64,000 nucleotides of DNA from positions 272,816 to 336,815 of the forward strand of contig JAANYP010004635.1 in assembly GCA_020465985.1 (NCBI GenBank), written 5' to 3'. This document shows positions 1-11,643 of this stretch, in pieces (within the stretch, counting starts at the first letter, position 1; every line of letters starts with the position of its first letter). A program made the position numbers and the translations under genes. Origin of the DNA: Centrapalus pauciflorus. Lineage: Eukaryota > Streptophyta > Magnoliopsida > Asterales > Asteraceae. The notes beneath the pieces are model-generated. The model searched no databases. It saw only the letters and a list, made by a program, of their open reading frames with translations, and had not been told where the DNA came from.

Positions 1-803
1 CTACCGAAGTCCCGATAAAAGTTGATGATGGGTGGTTTGATGGAACAAATGAACAATACAATATTATTTATATCAATTTTAATTTGACAAAATAAAAGTA
101 ATATTGACATTTGTTTTAAGTTATTCCAAAACATTATTTAGAGTCGGCCTAACCAATGGTGACAAGAGCAATCGTCAAAGGTCTGTCAATCTTAGGGTTT
201 GTTCTAAACAAAGTTTTATATATATACTTAGTTCTATTAATGATTGAACAGTATCATTGACTTGCAAGGTTTTCTATTTTAACGTTATCTAATCATAATT
301 TTATTTTGTTATTTATTTATCAATTTTATAATATTTGAATTTTTCTAGTTTTGAAACGAGTGATTTTTATCTTTTTGTTCTGGGTCCCAAATATGATTGG
401 ACCGGTCGACGGACTTGACATTTTTATTCCCTTCAATTTTTTTGATAAAAATAATGAACGTTATTTAGGTTTATTGTATAACACATTTATAAATGCATCA
501 AAAAAATTCTGAAATAAATGTATTTAATTTTGAGTAACGGTTTTTGCTTGATCTTTATGGGATGTTTTATTACTTAATTTGTTATTGAGTTTTATGGTTG
601 ATTATCTAGTTATTGGATTTATAAAATGTTAATAAGCGAAAAAATGTTTAACAAAATAACTTTTTTACGTTCAACAACTTTTCCTTATTCAAAAAACAGG
701 TTTTGAGAAACACTAACTTGATACGTTTTTAGAAAAACGTCATCTCTTTAGCGTCCTTGAAAATGAGTCGCTTTCCTAATACACAAATAATCACCCCTAT
801 ATT
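1..803. other. AT-rich intergenic DNA with an old dispersed repeat
   Basis: No coding region is recognisable. About 165-415 resembles 35060-35330 (shared words such as TTAGTYCTATTAAYGATTGAA and GTTGACTTG-like sequence), so it is probably a decayed copy of a dispersed repeat of unknown class. Confidence 0.4.
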
Positions 804-955
804 CTTTTTTTTAACGGTACTCCTATTTTTCTAGACTACTCCTTTGCTCCAACTGGAGACTTTAGAATTTACTTTCTTCACCTAAATTTCAAATTGTCTT
901 CGACGGAAGTCGAACCTGTGACCTTTCACTTACATATCACCTACATACCAATATC
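804..955 (-). mobile_element. tRNA-derived SINE remnant
   Basis: On the minus strand this reads as a B-box-like stretch (GGTTCGACTTCCGTCG), then a body resembling the SINEs at 23457-23632 and 43982-44146, ending in an A-run (T-run at 804-812 on the plus strand). The head is degenerate and I see no clean target duplication. SINEs are transcribed by RNA polymerase III and moved by LINE enzymes. Confidence 0.6.
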
Positions 956-1122
956 AATTCTTGACGTTAAGTGTGAATTAAAAACAAATGTCAAACGTTA
1001 TAAATGAAGGTATCATTTTATTTATATCTATAGCGTATTTAATTGTTAATTGTCTTACTTGTATTCATCATGAATTTATTGTCACGTATTACTTATTTGT
1101 TATTGAAATCTTGACAGAAACA

Positions 1123-1126
<4 letters not shown>

Positions 1127-1202
<76 letters not shown>
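1127..1202. repeat. (AT)n microsatellite
   Basis: Uninterrupted AT dinucleotide tract that forms the left border of the first foldback cassette. Confidence 0.95.

Positions 1203-2164
<962 letters not shown>

Positions 2165-2257
<93 letters not shown>
2165..2257. repeat. (AT)n microsatellite
   Basis: Pure AT tract joining cassettes alpha-1 and beta-1. Confidence 0.95.
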
Positions 2258-2260
<3 letters not shown>

Positions 2261-3151
2261 ATTCAATGGAAAACTTATACGCTTCGAAAAACTCTGGAAA
2301 ACTGACTCTGCACCACTGCAACCCGCCCATGCATCAAAACGACATAGAAGGGCATTTCGGGTATTGCAAATGATATATTATCTAATATAATTAAATTCTG
2401 TTTTTTTTTTAATTTTGGTATCCTAAAATCTCTCAACCTTCCTGATATCATTATTTTGAATTTCAAAATCATTCCAAAATAATGATTATACCGTGATTTC
2501 TTTCACGAACGTAGCTACAAACCTTGAAACGTTGATGGAAACATAACCTTTTTCTACTGGACGAAAAGCACAGATACATACTGATTTCGAGTGAAGAACA
2601 AACATGATGGATGTTTCAAATACAATGGTAAACAGATGCATCACAAAACAGATGCATCACGAAGATAACAATGCATATCATCAATGAAGTATTTTACCTT
2701 TGCAGATGCACTGAAAAAGCAAAAAACCATGAACCAAGTACATGATATTCGTACCTGGTGCTCTGATTTTGATTTCCTCTTCGAAGATGATGCATCCCCT
2801 TCCATGTCGAACCCTTTATGCGAACAATCCCTAAATTTTGGGGGGTTTCCTTTGAAGATTTGGGAACAAAATCGGATTTGATTTTTTGATGGTTATCGTA
2901 GCAGGAAGTTCGGGAGGAGAGAGACGAGAGGTTTAATTAAGTGAGGTGGGTATTTTGTTTCTTAAAAACCGATGCTTTTTGAAATGACCGAAGTACCCTT
3001 CCGCGCCCAAACCAGGATGCACCCAATTTCAACAAACTTCGAATTATTTACCATCGTGTCACTGCCCATTTTTGCCCAATTGCACCAAGATTGACGGTCA
3101 AATTGGGTTTCCGAAGTTTTTCGGTGCATGTCGGTTTTCCATTGAACCCAC

Positions 3152-3154
<3 letters not shown>
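2258..3154 (+). mobile_element. (AT)n-bounded cassette, family beta copy 1 (longest)
   Basis: An 897-bp unit beginning GGGATTCAATGGAAAAC and ending GTTTTCCATTGAACCCACCCC, i.e. inverted termini, with AT tracts on both sides. It holds a short open frame at 2684-2881 (65 codons, no recognisable domain) that I regard as chance. The last ~90 bp (GACGGTCAAATTGGGTTTCC region) recur in copy 2, which suggests that copy is an internal-deletion derivative. Confidence 0.65.

Positions 3155-3236
<82 letters not shown>
3155..3236. repeat. (AT)n microsatellite
   Basis: AT tract between beta-1 and beta-2. Confidence 0.95.
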
Positions 3237-3238
<2 letters not shown>

Positions 3239-3371
3239 TGGGTTCAATGGAGAACCTCCATGCATCGAAAAACCTTGAAGAACCTCCATGCCCTAATTGC
3301 ACCAAGATTGACGGTCAGATTGGGTTTCCGAAGTTTTTCGGTGCATGTCGGTTTTCCATTGAACCCACCCC
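3237..3371 (+). mobile_element. (AT)n-bounded cassette, family beta copy 2 (135 bp)
   Basis: Has both termini (GGTGGGTTCAATGGAGAACC and CCATTGAACCCACCCC) but almost no interior. The right half matches the right end of the 897-bp copy. This is how an internal deletion of a terminal-inverted-repeat element looks. Confidence 0.65.
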
Positions 3372-3391
3372 TATATATATATATATATATA
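3372..3391. repeat. short (AT)n tract
   Basis: Only about 20 bp of AT repeat separates beta-2 and beta-3, the shortest spacer in the chain. Confidence 0.9.
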
Positions 3392-3667
3392 GGTGGGTTC
3401 AATGGAGAACCTCCATGCATCGAAAAACCTTGAAGAACCTCCATGCACCACCGCAAATGCATCACATTTCCCCCGTGATGCATCATTATTTCCACGTGAT
3501 GCATCAAATTCTCGCGTGATACATCGATTTCTACATTATTTCCACGTGATGCATCAAATTCCCGCGTGATGCATCGATTTCTATGTGATGCATTTCAGTT
3601 TTTCTAGCGATGCATTGTGGTTCTCCTAGGTTCTTCGATGCATAAGGTTCTCCATTGAACCCACCAC
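3392..3667 (+). mobile_element. (AT)n-bounded cassette, family beta copy 3
   Basis: Same termini as beta-2 (GGTGGGTTCAATGGAGAACC ... GGTTCTCCATTGAACCCACC). The interior is a set of diverged direct repeats built on GTGATGCATC, roughly every 22-25 bp, with GATGCATC as the palindromic core. Related interior in 41246-41441 and 48873-49098. Confidence 0.7.
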
Positions 3668-3682
3668 TATATATATATATAC

Positions 3683-3765
<83 letters not shown>
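3668..3765. repeat. (AT)n microsatellite with AC interruptions
   Basis: AT tract with two ATACAT interruptions near its left end, between beta-3 and alpha-2. Confidence 0.95.
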
Positions 3766-4166
3766 GGTTCGTGTGAGTACCTAAAAAATGCAGAGTACCG
3801 TGAGTACCTGTAAACACACGGGTTTCAGATGTGAACTTGCTCCGAAAAAAAGTTTTTTTTTTTTGAATTTTTTTTCATATTCATTTAGATACAAATAATA
3901 TAAGGCTATTCGTAAAAAATTATATACATTCACACTTTCTATCATCTTAAAAGTCATGTGAACGTGAAAAAATTCATATGAACATGCTTAGTTGTGAACA
4001 CACGTTCACAACAGTATAGTTCATGTGAACACACACATTTCACATAGTTCTAGTGTGTGTTTATGTGTGATTTTTTGCAAGTAGTCTTGTATTACTAATT
4101 TAAACATGATTATGAAAAGGTTTTCTGAAAAATGATTTTAAGCGAGGTACCTCCGATACTCCGCAA

Positions 4167-4170
<4 letters not shown>
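3766..4170 (-). mobile_element. (AT)n-bounded foldback cassette, family alpha copy 2 (inverted)
   Basis: Reverse-orientation copy of 1736-2164: starts GGTTCGTGTGAGTACC and ends CGGTACTCCGCAAAACT-like sequence (here CGATACTCCGCAAAACT) running straight into AT. The outer GAACCC on that side is missing. Non-coding. Confidence 0.7.

Positions 4171-4247
<77 letters not shown>
4171..4247. repeat. (AT)n microsatellite
   Basis: AT tract between alpha-2 and the gamma copy; its right border is an alpha-type end in the opposite orientation (see next entry). Confidence 0.95.
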
Positions 4248-4250
<3 letters not shown>

Positions 4251-4690
4251 TTGCGGAGTATCGGAGGTATATGTGCATTATTATTGACTAGTTCACATCA
4301 TTTACATGTTCATTAGGACAAAATGTTCTATTTCATGCAAATAACAATATGCACATGTTCAAATGTGTAATATGCTTTAACATGGGTATATTACATATTT
4401 TTGCATGAAATTAAACATTTTGTCTTAATGAACATGTAATTAATATGAATTAGTTAATCAGAATGAAATTTTGAACATATCTACAGGGTTATACTCTCTG
4501 GACCCCTTGGCCCACACACATCTTTTGAACAACCACCACACACATCCATAGTGGTCCAATTAGACCACCCCTATCTATATTATAATTTTACATGAAATTT
4601 AACATTTTATCATAATGAACATGTACATTTGATATGGTTTTCAGTACTCCAGTCTAATATAGCTTTCTATGGATCTCGACTTTATATATG
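4248..4690 (+). mobile_element. (AT)n-bounded cassette, family gamma copy 1, chimeric left end
   Basis: The first ~24 bp (AGTTTTGCGGAGTATCGGAG) are the end of family alpha, then the sequence switches to the interior of family gamma (GTGCATTATTATTGACTAG), which has a complete copy at 49579-50023. The right end ATGGATCTCGAC matches the gamma terminus. About 90 bp near 4490-4580 (GGACCCCTTGG ... TAGACCACCCC) is absent from the 49579 copy and looks like a later insertion. Confidence 0.55.
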
Positions 4691-4938
4691 TTAACTTTAA
4701 AAAAAATATTTATTACATTTATTTTGATTTTTTTAAATAAAAAGCAGACAAACTGTTTACTGATGCAAAGATGTCTATAAATTTAAGGGCTAAAGTTATC
4801 GAAAAGGCGACCCCCATCACCCCACCAACACCAATGCATTCAAATAGAAATCCAAAAACATGTAATCTCCTTTACACTCTCACCTCATCTTTTTCTATCC
4901 AACTCTAGACAAATAGCCCATTTAATTTAATATATATA
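4691..4938. other. no recognisable feature
   Basis: AT-rich sequence without a credible frame or repeat that I can match in the window. Confidence 0.4.
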
Positions 4939-5741
<803 letters not shown>

Positions 5742-6172
5742 ATCACTAGTTTTGCGAAGTATCGAATGTACCTCGTATAAAATCATATTTTTTTGACAAA
5801 ATTTTTTGTAATATGTTTAGTTTAACAATACAAGACTATTTGCAAAAAATATCACATAAACACACACTTTTAACTATGTGAAACGAGTATGTTCACAACT
5901 TCACATGAACTGTATCATTGTGAACGTATGTGAACACTAATCATATTCACATAATTTTTTTCACGTTCACATGACTTTTAAGATACTAGAAGGTGTGAAT
6001 ATTTCTAATTTTTATACAAATAACCTTATATTATTTGTATCTACGTGAATGCAAAAAAAAAAAAAAAAAAAAAAAACTTAAAAAACAACTATTTTTCGTA
6101 ACATGTTCACATCCGAACCCCATTTGTTCACATGTTCGCACAATACTCTTTTTTTAGGTACCCAGATGAACC
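5742..6172 (+). mobile_element. foldback cassette, family alpha copy 3
   Basis: Starts CACTAGTTTTGCGAAGTATCG and ends GGTACCCAGATGAACCATA, matching alpha-1 along its length including the poly-A block near 6055-6077. The right border is a degenerate pyrimidine/TA stretch (6176-6212), not a long AT tract. A family gamma fragment follows at about 6212-6300. Confidence 0.65.
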
Positions 6173-6340
6173 ATATTCTCTCTCTATGTATACATATACA
6201 TATACATATATTTCATTACGATAAAATATAAATTTCATGCAAAACTGCAATATACGCATATTTAAATGTGCATTATTATTAAGTAGTTCATATTATTTGA
6301 TATTTGTGATACCAAATAGTAGAAGCTAAGTCAAATAATC

Positions 6341-7171
6341 GGGGTGTTTGGATTTATGTTTTAAAACGTGCTGTGAGTTTTCAAAATTAATAATCAGATT
6401 ATATCTGTAATAATATTGTTGCTAGAAATTTAATATTTGATTTAGAGGGTGTTTGGATTTGCGTTTGAAAAAGTTCTGTAGTGTTTTGAAAAACTAATAA
6501 TCAGATAACGGTTGTAAAAAAAATGTTGCAAGAAATATAGTTTTTACTTTAATTTCTGCTGTTTGTTATCATAATTGTAAAATAATCAGGTTTTAAAACG
6601 TTTGGATTTGTGTTTTAACTTGTAAAATAACCAAATAATCACTTATTAAGCAAATAAGTTACATTTTAACTTATGAAAAAGTGTGACAGGATTAACTTTA
6701 AACGCAAATAATCACTTATTAACATATGCAATCCAAACACTTTAAACCAATTATTTGCGTTATTGTAACGTAATAAGCTAATAAACTCGTTTATAACGCA
6801 AAATCAAACACCCTCTTAGCTTCAGCTGTTTGCCAATCATCAAATAATATGTTTTTAAAATGTTTGGATTTGTGTTTATCCTTGTCAAATACTCAACTAT
6901 TAAGCAAATAAGTTACATTTTGAAGGTTTTGAAAAAGTACGGTAAAATTAATTTTAAATGCAAATAATCAATTATCAATCAATAATATATACACATTTAA
7001 AATACATTATTTGCGATATTATAACATAATAATCTAATAATCACTTTTTAATAATCAAAACTGAATACCTAGCTGAGATTTTTAGCAAGACTTTTTGTTA
7101 CAATTATTATTTGATTATTAGTTTTTAAAACGTTGCAACATTTTTTCAAATGTAAACTCAAACACCCTTAT
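6341..7171. mobile_element. old Tourist-like MITE, rearranged, hosting a younger one
   Basis: GGGGTGTTTGGATTTATG at 6341 is the start of an older relative of the element nested at 6445-6815. Its sequence resumes after the nested copy (GCTTCAGCTGTTTGCC). From 7074 to 7171 a further piece lies in the opposite orientation and ends CAAACACCCTTA. The whole is a decayed composite of one MITE family. Confidence 0.55.
6445..6815. mobile_element. Tourist-like (PIF/Harbinger) MITE
   Basis: A 371-bp element with inverted termini GAGGGTGTTTGGATTTGCGT and ...CAAACACCCTC, flanked by TTA on both sides (6442-6444 and 6816-6818). TTA/TAA duplications with GGGTGTTTGG-type ends are characteristic of Tourist MITEs mobilised by PIF/Harbinger transposases. 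Same family: 56570-56943, 59836-61093 and the truncated 55832-55982. Confidence 0.8.
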
Positions 7172-7694
7172 GTTTTAACCAAAAAAGGTTTCTCATCCTC
7201 CATCTTGAAAAACTCTCATAAAATTCATGAAAATTTTATTATTTCAATTCTTTAAAAAAATAAATGCATGCCACTTAGCAATTAAATAGACTGCCACTTG
7301 GATTAACGAAGATATGACATGTGTATCCTATAATTTTTATTTAATAAAAGTAATTCATTCATAAAAAATCCTATTACTAGAGATTCCCTTTTGAAAACTC
7401 ATAAATATCGTTTCTTATCCATTCAATGTCTCTGGTCTCTTCCTATTCAACAGGGTTCTTCTAATTTTATATATCTTCTTATCGAAATTTTTTATTCACA
7501 GCCACCAAAGTTTAAATCCAGTTAGTAGACAAGTAATAAACTAGTTATTATCAATCACTAGTTTTTTATTATTATTAAAACTCAACCTCTCTGATGATCG
7601 CTATTCGACAAAACAAAAAACATCATATTAAACCTATCTTTAGTAACAATGAATACAAACACATAACACAAGTTTGATTATGTTTTATAATAAA
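7172..7694. other. no recognisable feature
   Basis: AT-rich sequence without a credible coding frame, immediately left of the Helitron terminus at 7695. Confidence 0.4.
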
Positions 7695-7705
7695 CTAGAT
7701 TGTTA

Positions 7706-7710
7706 TCCAT
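7706..7710. repeat. target site duplication TCCAT (left)
   Basis: TCCAT directly before the left LTR; the same five bases follow the right LTR at 18451-18455. A 5-bp duplication is standard for copia integrase. Confidence 0.95.
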
Positions 7711-8373
7711 TGTCAGGATCTGATCTTAACTATCTAAGATTAACTGATTTGAATTGATCAGAGTGTAAATCAATAATCTTATATTGAATCAAAGTCTAAT
7801 TAAGAAGTTTGCGGAATAACACTTAATTATTTTGATAAAAGCTTTCAGAATCAATAACATATAAACATAAGTAATAATCAAAACTGCTTGTATTGCTGAA
7901 TTAGAATGATTACAATCACCTATAATCTGTTTGATTAGACGAAGAACACAACTTGTTCTTAGGGTTTTACAACCTTAGAGGCTTATGAAAACTTAAACAA
8001 AAAACAAATATAAACTTGAATATGCAGAAAACTTCTATACAATAGAAAAACCTATTCTATGTATTTATAATGCTTTCTGATTTGTTTCATTGAAGGACTC
8101 TGACTTCTTTGATAGTAGATATGCTGGAATCTTCGTGTAGATATCTTTTCCTGAATATCAGCACTTTCTGTTTGTAAAACTGTTGAGCAGCTTGAATCAC
8201 TTGACAGCTTGAACAGAGCAGCTTGAGTAGATTTACTCTGGCAGCTTGAACTTTTACACTAACAGCTCGAGATTCTTCAACTAACAGCATGAACTTTGTA
8301 TTTACATAGAAATTCTACTAACAGTTTGAGAAGTCTAACTAACAGCTTGAACTACTTAGAATATTTCCCAACA
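7711..8373 (-). repeat. 3' LTR of the copia element
   Basis: 663 bp, starting TGTTGGGAAATATTC and ending CAGATCCTGACA on the minus strand. It differs from the other LTR by five substitutions (in the CACCTATAATC, ACTTGTTC, GAGGCTTATG, TTTCATTGAAGG and ACAGCATGAA contexts). Eight copies of a CAGCTTGA-like word lie at 8184-8353, in what would be U3. Confidence 0.95.
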
Positions 8374-8385
8374 ATCTCCCCCTAA
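8374..8385 (-). promoter_or_regulatory. polypurine tract
   Basis: TTAGGGGGAGAT on the minus strand, directly abutting the 3' LTR. It is the RNase-H-resistant primer for plus-strand DNA synthesis. Confidence 0.9.
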
Positions 8386-8509
8386 CTTAAATTCTTTATA
8401 CAAGACTTTAAGTTCTATACACATAAGGAAAATAATCAAAGCAAAACTGTTATTTACAAACCAAGGCTTTCAAAAACTTACAACTGTGCAAGTTTCTGAT
8501 TGACAGCCT
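8386..8509 (-). other. 3' untranslated segment of the copia element
   Basis: Non-coding bases between the last stop of the 3' frame and the polypurine tract. Confidence 0.7.
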
Positions 8510-9757
8510 TCAAAATTCTTTCTTTAGATCCTCTTTATCACAAAAAATCCTTACTGACAGCATCTGAAGAAGTATAGCCTTTGGAAGATCAAGAAACTCA
8601 AAATTGAAGAACATACCAGATCCATCTGTAAATCTGATTCTGTATGTCTTTGATTTAACAAACAGATCAACCTGTTTGACCTTTATATCCTTTTTATTCT
8701 CTATATCTTTTCTTATAGATTCAGGATCAAAAATACTCTGCAAATCTTTAATGGCTTGCTTGACTTGTGGGAGGGAAGATTTGACTTGAGTGGCAGTCCT
8801 AACATGATACATCCTTGTAAGCTCATCTCTTGTCATCCCTTGAGCCATATGCATTATGCTTTTATTTTCTTCTTCAGGACCAGTTTCTCTTCTTACTACA
8901 AAATGATATCTTAAGTCAATGTTATCCATTGACTTAGCATACCAGTAAGTAATAAGGGGTTTTGAGAAATCATGCTGATCAAGGGTCTTTTCAATCTCCA
9001 TTACCTTCTGCAGCTGATGCTCAAACAGCACCCTTTTAACTTGATCCAGCTTTGCTTGTGACATTAACTCTGATTCAGGAATAGAAGCAGCAGCTTTAGC
9101 AGAAGGAGCAGGGGAACTGGCAGCAGTTTGAACATTACTTGTACCAGTTTGAACTGGTTCTTGGGATCTTTGGACTTCTTGGGAGACTTTGGCTTTCTTT
9201 CGTTTGTCCATCTCTTTATCATGGATATCTTGTAGCCTTTCTGTGCTCATGGACTGAGCCATTTTCTTTGGAATACCTGCTGCAAAGGCAAAATTAATTA
9301 GAAATCTTTTGTGCTCAGCCTTAGAATGCCCTGTTAGCATCTTCCTCTTCCTTTCCCCTTGCTTGACCACAAACCCTCTCAGGTAATCACCTAAGGTTTC
9401 ATCATCTTCCATTGGGGACTGGGTTTGCTGGTCTAACTCTTGATCTTGTTCTTCTGCTAATTTTCTGGCAATCTCAGCATCAAAGGCAATCTGGGCTTCT
9501 CTGGTAGAGAATTTGTGCTTTGGAGACTCAATCAGAATACCCTTGCCCTTATCTTTTGTAGCAGAAGATGTTGCTTGGACTGAACTGCTAGAAGCCTGAG
9601 TTGTTTCTCTTATTACAACTCCAGTTGGTCTTGTAGAGGCAGCTTGAGTTTCTAGGCTAACAGCTTGAGAAGCTGTTGGGACTGCTGGCCTAGAATCTTG
9701 AACTGTTGGAGCTGCTTGGACTGATTCTGTTGGAGTTGCTTGGACTGATTCAGGGAG
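8510..9757 (-). pseudogene. extra 3' frame of the copia element, C-terminal segment
   Basis: Continues in frame after the TAA at 9758-9760. The first ~65 residues are a degenerate repeat built on SVQA.PT/SQAV-like units, followed by KGKGILIE and an acidic alanine/lysine helix ending near the ATG at 9412. Downstream of that ATG, 300 codons run to 8510. They are charged and helical, with a run of K/R near the start and no recognised domain. Related 3' frames in plant copia elements are sometimes called env-like, but I see no signal peptide or membrane segment here, so that name is not supported. Role unknown; assigned to the element by its position inside the LTRs. Confidence 0.65.
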
Positions 9758-10327
9758 TTAGATCTCCTGATTCTCCCCCTTTTTGGAAGCATTGGTTTGG
9801 TCAGAAGGACCTACAACCGTTGCCAATTGGGTTCGAATCATGCGCTCTAATTGTATGATTTTATTTCCACAGAGGGTGAACCCTTTATGAAGATAATCCA
9901 TTCGTTGATTCTGAGCAGCTTCTGTCTGTCTTAGTGCAGTAAGTTGTGCTTCCTGTGCAACAATGATGGACTTTTGGTATTCCAACATTGCTACAACAGG
10001 TTGCAGCTTAGGATCCGTTAATAACATAAGTTGCAGACTAGCCTCAAGATCAGCAAACGAAGATGGTGCTTGTGAGCTATCACTGGCATGAATTCGAGAA
10101 GTGAAAACCTCTGGGCCCCTCTGTTCTTGGTACTGGGAACTTCCAGATGGTGCTTGCACACCTTCTGTTGCCATGGGTGTGGTCTTAGTAATGTTGGCAC
10201 TGTCCTGTGCCTCTTGTGTAGAAGCAGCAGTAGTGTCAGCCACAGAACCCATATGAACAATCTCTTGTGAGATGTTCACCTCCTGATTGAGGATGGGAGT
10301 ATCCTCAATGGGTGCCCTTTGGATATT
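9758..10327 (-). pseudogene. extra 3' frame of the copia element, third segment
   Basis: 190 codons between the TAG at 10328-10330 and the TAA at 9758-9760, in the same frame as its neighbours. No ATG opens it, so the segment is a slice of a longer protein. It is rich in Q, A, S and T up to about residue 95, followed by a predicted helical stretch (LEYQKSIIVAQEAQLTALRQ region) that could form a coiled coil. No family assignment from domains. The stop lies in the context ATC TAA CTC, compatible with a C-to-T change, although the ancestral base is unknown. Confidence 0.6.
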
Positions 10328-10885
10328 CTATGCAGAAGTATCCTCCTGCACAGGGTTATTTGGCTCTTGTATGAGGACTGAGGGGGAAGGAGCTCCTGGT
10401 CCTCTTTTGCTTTTATATAGATATTTAAGTGGGGATATTGGCTGAACAATAGGAACAGAAGGCATATGTGTATCATGAGGAGTGGGTGGGGGTCCTGGGG
10501 GTGAAGCAGTAGTGTTAGGCTGAGCCTGCTCAGGACCCTCTCCTCTGTTTCTTGGAATGATGTTCATCATTGCAGAAGGCAATGGAGCATCTATACTCAA
10601 AAAATTGGCACTTGGCTTTAAAAGCCTTTTAATAGAAGATAGTGAGTGCCTATGGGAAACATGTATCCTCTTATGTATATGGAAAGTTGTGCAAGTTTTT
10701 GCAATTATCTCTGCCAAAAATCTAGGATACATCAAAAATTTCCCATTCTTTAGGGAATGATGCCTTAACATCCCCTGAAAAATCATATTTGAAAAATTGA
10801 GCTGTTGGCCAGTTGAAAAGCACACTAAGGCAGTGGCAATATTTGAGGAAAATTCTGACCAACCAGTTCTTTTAGGGCTAATACA
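10328..10885 (-). pseudogene. extra 3' frame of the copia element, second segment
   Basis: 186 codons in the same frame, beginning directly after the TAG at 10886-10888. An internal ATG at 10825 leaves a 165-codon frame. The N-terminal third is a compact hydrophobic/aromatic region (FSTGQQLNFSNMIFQGML and following), continuous in character with the first segment. It is followed by a proline-rich linker (PPGPPPTPHDTHMPSVP). The globular part presumably belongs to the same domain as 10886-11302. Ends at TAG 10328-10330. Confidence 0.6.
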
Positions 10886-11302
10886 CTACTGAATAATATG
10901 CACAAGATATTTCCATGTAGGTGAAAAGTGTGCTTTAAAGAAAGTAAAAGAATCAGCAGGACCCCTATATCCAATATCAGAAAGACCAGTATGTAATGCA
11001 TGAAGGGATAGGTCTGTTATACCTGAGGCATCTTGAAGATGTAGATGATGTCGAATGGATTCTTCAGTTACTGTGATGGGAGTGCCATCAATTTTGGATA
11101 TTAGAGAAGGAACTCCATTGATGGTTTGTACAGAAGCACAGTTCCAGAATTGCTCAATATGAGAGATGTATATGGTGGGATTAATATTGAGGGCATGATG
11201 GATATGGGAGTGTCTAAGAAAGTCCATCATGTCATGGAACGGTTGAAGTTCAGAGTGCTTTAGAGAGTAGGGTAGGCAGTTGTGTTCCTTGACAAACTCC
11301 AT
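10886..11302 (-). pseudogene. extra 3' frame of the copia element, N-terminal segment
   Basis: 138 codons opening with ATG at 11302 (MEFVKEHNCLPYS) and stopping at TAG 10886-10888. It contains NPTIYISHIEQFWNCA followed by an ITVTEESIRHHLHL stretch, a pattern I associate with the extra 3' frame of SIRE/Maximus-type copia elements in Asteraceae; this is recognition from memory and not a search result. It lies 341 bp downstream of the RNase H stop, so it would need its own or a spliced transcript. Reading continues in the same frame to 8510, for 931 codons with three internal stops. Confidence 0.65.
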
Positions 11303-11643
11303 GGAAGATTAAACGGAGATTTTAGGGTTTCAAAGAAGAGTGTGTGAATAGTTCAGAGAGAAAAGAAGGCAGTGGTATGTGATTATTTAACTGGTAGTTA
11401 CAACTGAACGAAACTGGGACCTTTTAAAGGTTTCGAAAAGGTTGGGTCCCGCGCACACATTTAAGAAATTACCTAAATACCCTGCACACTTTGACAGATC
11501 AAGTGAAATAACTAGCAGCTCGAGAAAATGAACTAGCAGCTTGAGAAAATACTCAAGCTGTTAGTTGGGAATTTAAGCATCTTTTAATAAAACAGTGACT
11601 CCCTCTTAAATAAGCATATGAAGTAGATAATAATGAAAATAAA
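11303..11643 (-). other. non-coding gap between RNase H and the 3' frame
   Basis: 341 bp without a frame. At 11515-11572 it carries CAGCTCGAG / CAGCTTGAG words and a TTCCCAAC end that resemble the U3 motif array of the LTRs. A TTAAATAA stretch lies nearer to the ATG (about 11384-11391). It could hold a promoter for the 3' frame; nothing proves it. Confidence 0.45.

Noticed and set aside
8087..8290. 67- and 77-codon frames in the copia LTRs (8087-8290, 18134-18367)
   Set aside because: They lie wholly in LTR U3 and encode the CAGCTTGA repeat; no gene.
10328..11302. Independent small genes inside the copia element
   Set aside because: All segments share one reading frame and differ only by in-frame stops; they are parts of one broken frame.
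8510..11302. Envelope protein
   Set aside because: No signal peptide, membrane segment or cleavage-like region visible; position alone is not enough.
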